Below the pieces are notes generated by a model. It had not been told where the DNA came from. It saw nothing but the letters and a program-made list of their open reading frames with translations, and did not search any database. A stretch of 64,000 bases of DNA from Tubulanus polymorphus (lineage: Eukaryota; Nemertea; Palaeonemertea; Tubulaniformes; Tubulanidae): assembly GCF_964204645.1 (NCBI RefSeq), contig NC_134033.1:10871155-10935154 (forward strand), in the 5' to 3' direction. Positions 62,192 through 64,000 of the stretch are shown piece by piece (within the stretch, counting starts at the first letter, position 1; every line of letters starts with the position of its first letter). The position numbers and the translations under genes were made by a program.

Positions 62192-64000
62192 AATCCAAAT
62201 ATTAGTTTAGAAGAGTTTTACGTCCCAACTGCAAGTAACAGTGTAACCCTAGTGGGTCTTAGTCTTAGAAATATAATCGCACAAACCACAAAAGATTTGA
62301 TAGGCTATATAATCCGATTGACTTCTATTGTGTGTTAGTGTTTGTGTATAGGAAATTATTAATTAATCCATGACGGGAAATAACATTTTGTTTGAAGCGT
62401 GTATGTTAGAAATCTAAGTGAAAAGGGTGAACTTTACAATAGAATTGTCAGTTGTTTAGTCCAGAAAGCTTCTCTTGATCATTATTAAACTTATTTCGAT
62501 TAATTGCAATTGGTATGATACTAATAATAACTATATTAGCATCAGATATACCTGGAAAATATGGTTATTCATCATACGTAGGAACCTAGTGAAATTAACA
62601 CAGTGATGGGCCTGGTGGTTGCATTTAATGATGAATGCCTTACCCGTATAATCTACAAAAAAACATCAATACTGACAACTGAAAAAAGTAATAACAGGAT
62701 TCGTTGATACGTAATACTGTACACTGTATTGTTGAATACTAGATTCAGTACAACCAGGAGGAAACTGATCAGTAAGAACAGCAAGCACTGAACTGTGTGT
62801 AGATGTTGTTGAAGTTGCATCAAGTTGAACATGTTCTATTATTCTATGGCAAATCTAGTTTTTCCGGAGTTCTAGTAATAGAAATATCTTCAAAATGTGC
62901 CGGTCAAAAGTTGCTCCGAGTTGTGACTGGTTCTGGTTGTCTGTGTTTCGGGGTGACAGATTGAAAGTTACATTGAGTTTAAAAAATTCAGTTCATGGCA
63001 ACTGACGAGCAGTATTTAAGGGTTGCAGGTGTGCCAGCTAGTTGCTGCGCACCACATGTTTCAGTGGCTATTCCAGGTTGCCAGTGCTGTCTACTATTTC
63101 TGGGTTTACACGTTGTATGATGAATGTTGAACTTATTGATAAATTGATTCACTATTTTGCTACTGTTTGTTTGGGTAGATATAGCAATATCTAGAAGCCT
63201 TGTTGGAAAGTTTATTTGCGATGTTTTGTTTAAAGGGGGCGTAGAAAAAATAGTTAACTATACTATATAACCGCCACTATAAGAGCATTGAAGATGCGAA
63301 GCCTATAGGGAGGTCTAGGGAAAAATTGAAAAAAATCTAAACTATTTTAGTGATTTTTCAGGGCATCGGATCTCATTGTCTACGTTATGGCAAGTTTGAA
63401 ACTATAAATGTATTTATTAAAGCATATTACCGGTAAAGAAAATTGAGGCCATAAAAAAGGACACTTTGGAAATTTTAAGGGGGGGGGGGTAATTACGCCC
63501 TGCACTGGATCTGCCCTTGATTTGATTCAAAATCTTTTACCCACAGTAATATCAGTTTTATATGATGACAATGATTGTTTTTTTTTTCACCACCCACTCA
63601 CACTTAAACCCTGCATATACAAGAGAGACTTATTGGTCGATATTAGAACATCTGTGAATACAAGGCACGAACAAATACTTCACAGTTTGAAGCTGCCATC
63701 CGTGCGTGCGTGTATATATAGTAATCACTATATACGACGATTTGTCAATCTTAGATTCTTTTCTACGTATTTTATTAATTGAAAATATGTGCAATAAATT
63801 GGATTGGTCGATCAGTCGCCCGGTTGGTCGGTCGATCGATCAGTCGTTCGGCTAATTGAGCTGAATAGAATTATTTTTTTTCGCATCTAGCGTTGTAATT
63901 AATGGTTTCATGTACAATGATTCTGATGCATAGAAAACTAATTCAATAGAATACTATTATTAACTGTTTTGGAAGTGATGTATTTGGTTAATGATTTTTA
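62192..64000. other. Non-coding right edge
   Basis: A run of 11 G (63479-63489) and a GGTCGATCGATCAG-type short repeat near 63805-63852. No gene recognised. Confidence 0.4.

Overview
The window is AT-rich DNA from an animal. It holds a single-exon MSL2 gene (RING plus CXC domains), a tandem pair of rhodopsin-class receptors, and many animal retroelements: CR1/L2-type LINEs, a Penelope-like element, a tRNA-derived SINE and MITEs. A marine invertebrate, perhaps a mollusc or other lophotrochozoan, fits best. That placement is inferred from general character, not from a diagnostic gene.

Layout. 1-9.5 kb: two copies of a 2.2-kb unit, each with an intact 320-residue receptor gene, separated by a decayed minus-strand LINE whose ORF1 carries zinc knuckles and an SGNH esterase. 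9.5-9.8 kb: a 33-bp minisatellite abutting the second unit. 10.3-18.6 kb: a nested transposon complex. An old minus-strand LINE gene (LINE-B) was split twice, once by a complete CR1-like LINE with both ORFs open (13095-18465) and once by a palindromic double copy of a truncated Penelope-like element (10816-12793). Deleting both inserts restores the LINE-B reading across each junction, and each insert is flanked by a short target duplication. 19.2-20.9 kb: MSL2, the one clear conserved host gene. 21-64 kb: mostly non-coding DNA with MITEs, SINEs, tandem repeats, TA arrays and several CpG-rich patches. Some patches end in good splice-donor sequences and could be first exons of plus-strand genes whose coding exons I could not find.

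Functionally, the host genes are the receptor pair (plasma membrane, probably ligand signalling) and MSL2 (nuclear E3 ligase of the MSL histone H4K16 acetylation complex). Nothing ties them into a pathway. The transposon ORFs form their own units: CR1 ORF1 and ORF2 lie 76 bp apart and are both open, so that copy could still be mobile.

Most interesting: (1) the palindromic Penelope insertion with hammerhead-like cores in both arms; (2) a 216-bp foldback at 57.5 kb carrying a related but different hammerhead-like core; (3) two 288-bp piggyBac-like MITEs in opposite orientation, each with three copies of a 19-bp palindrome; (4) the frame-restoring nested insertions. Everything here was read by eye; no alignment, folding or database search was run.
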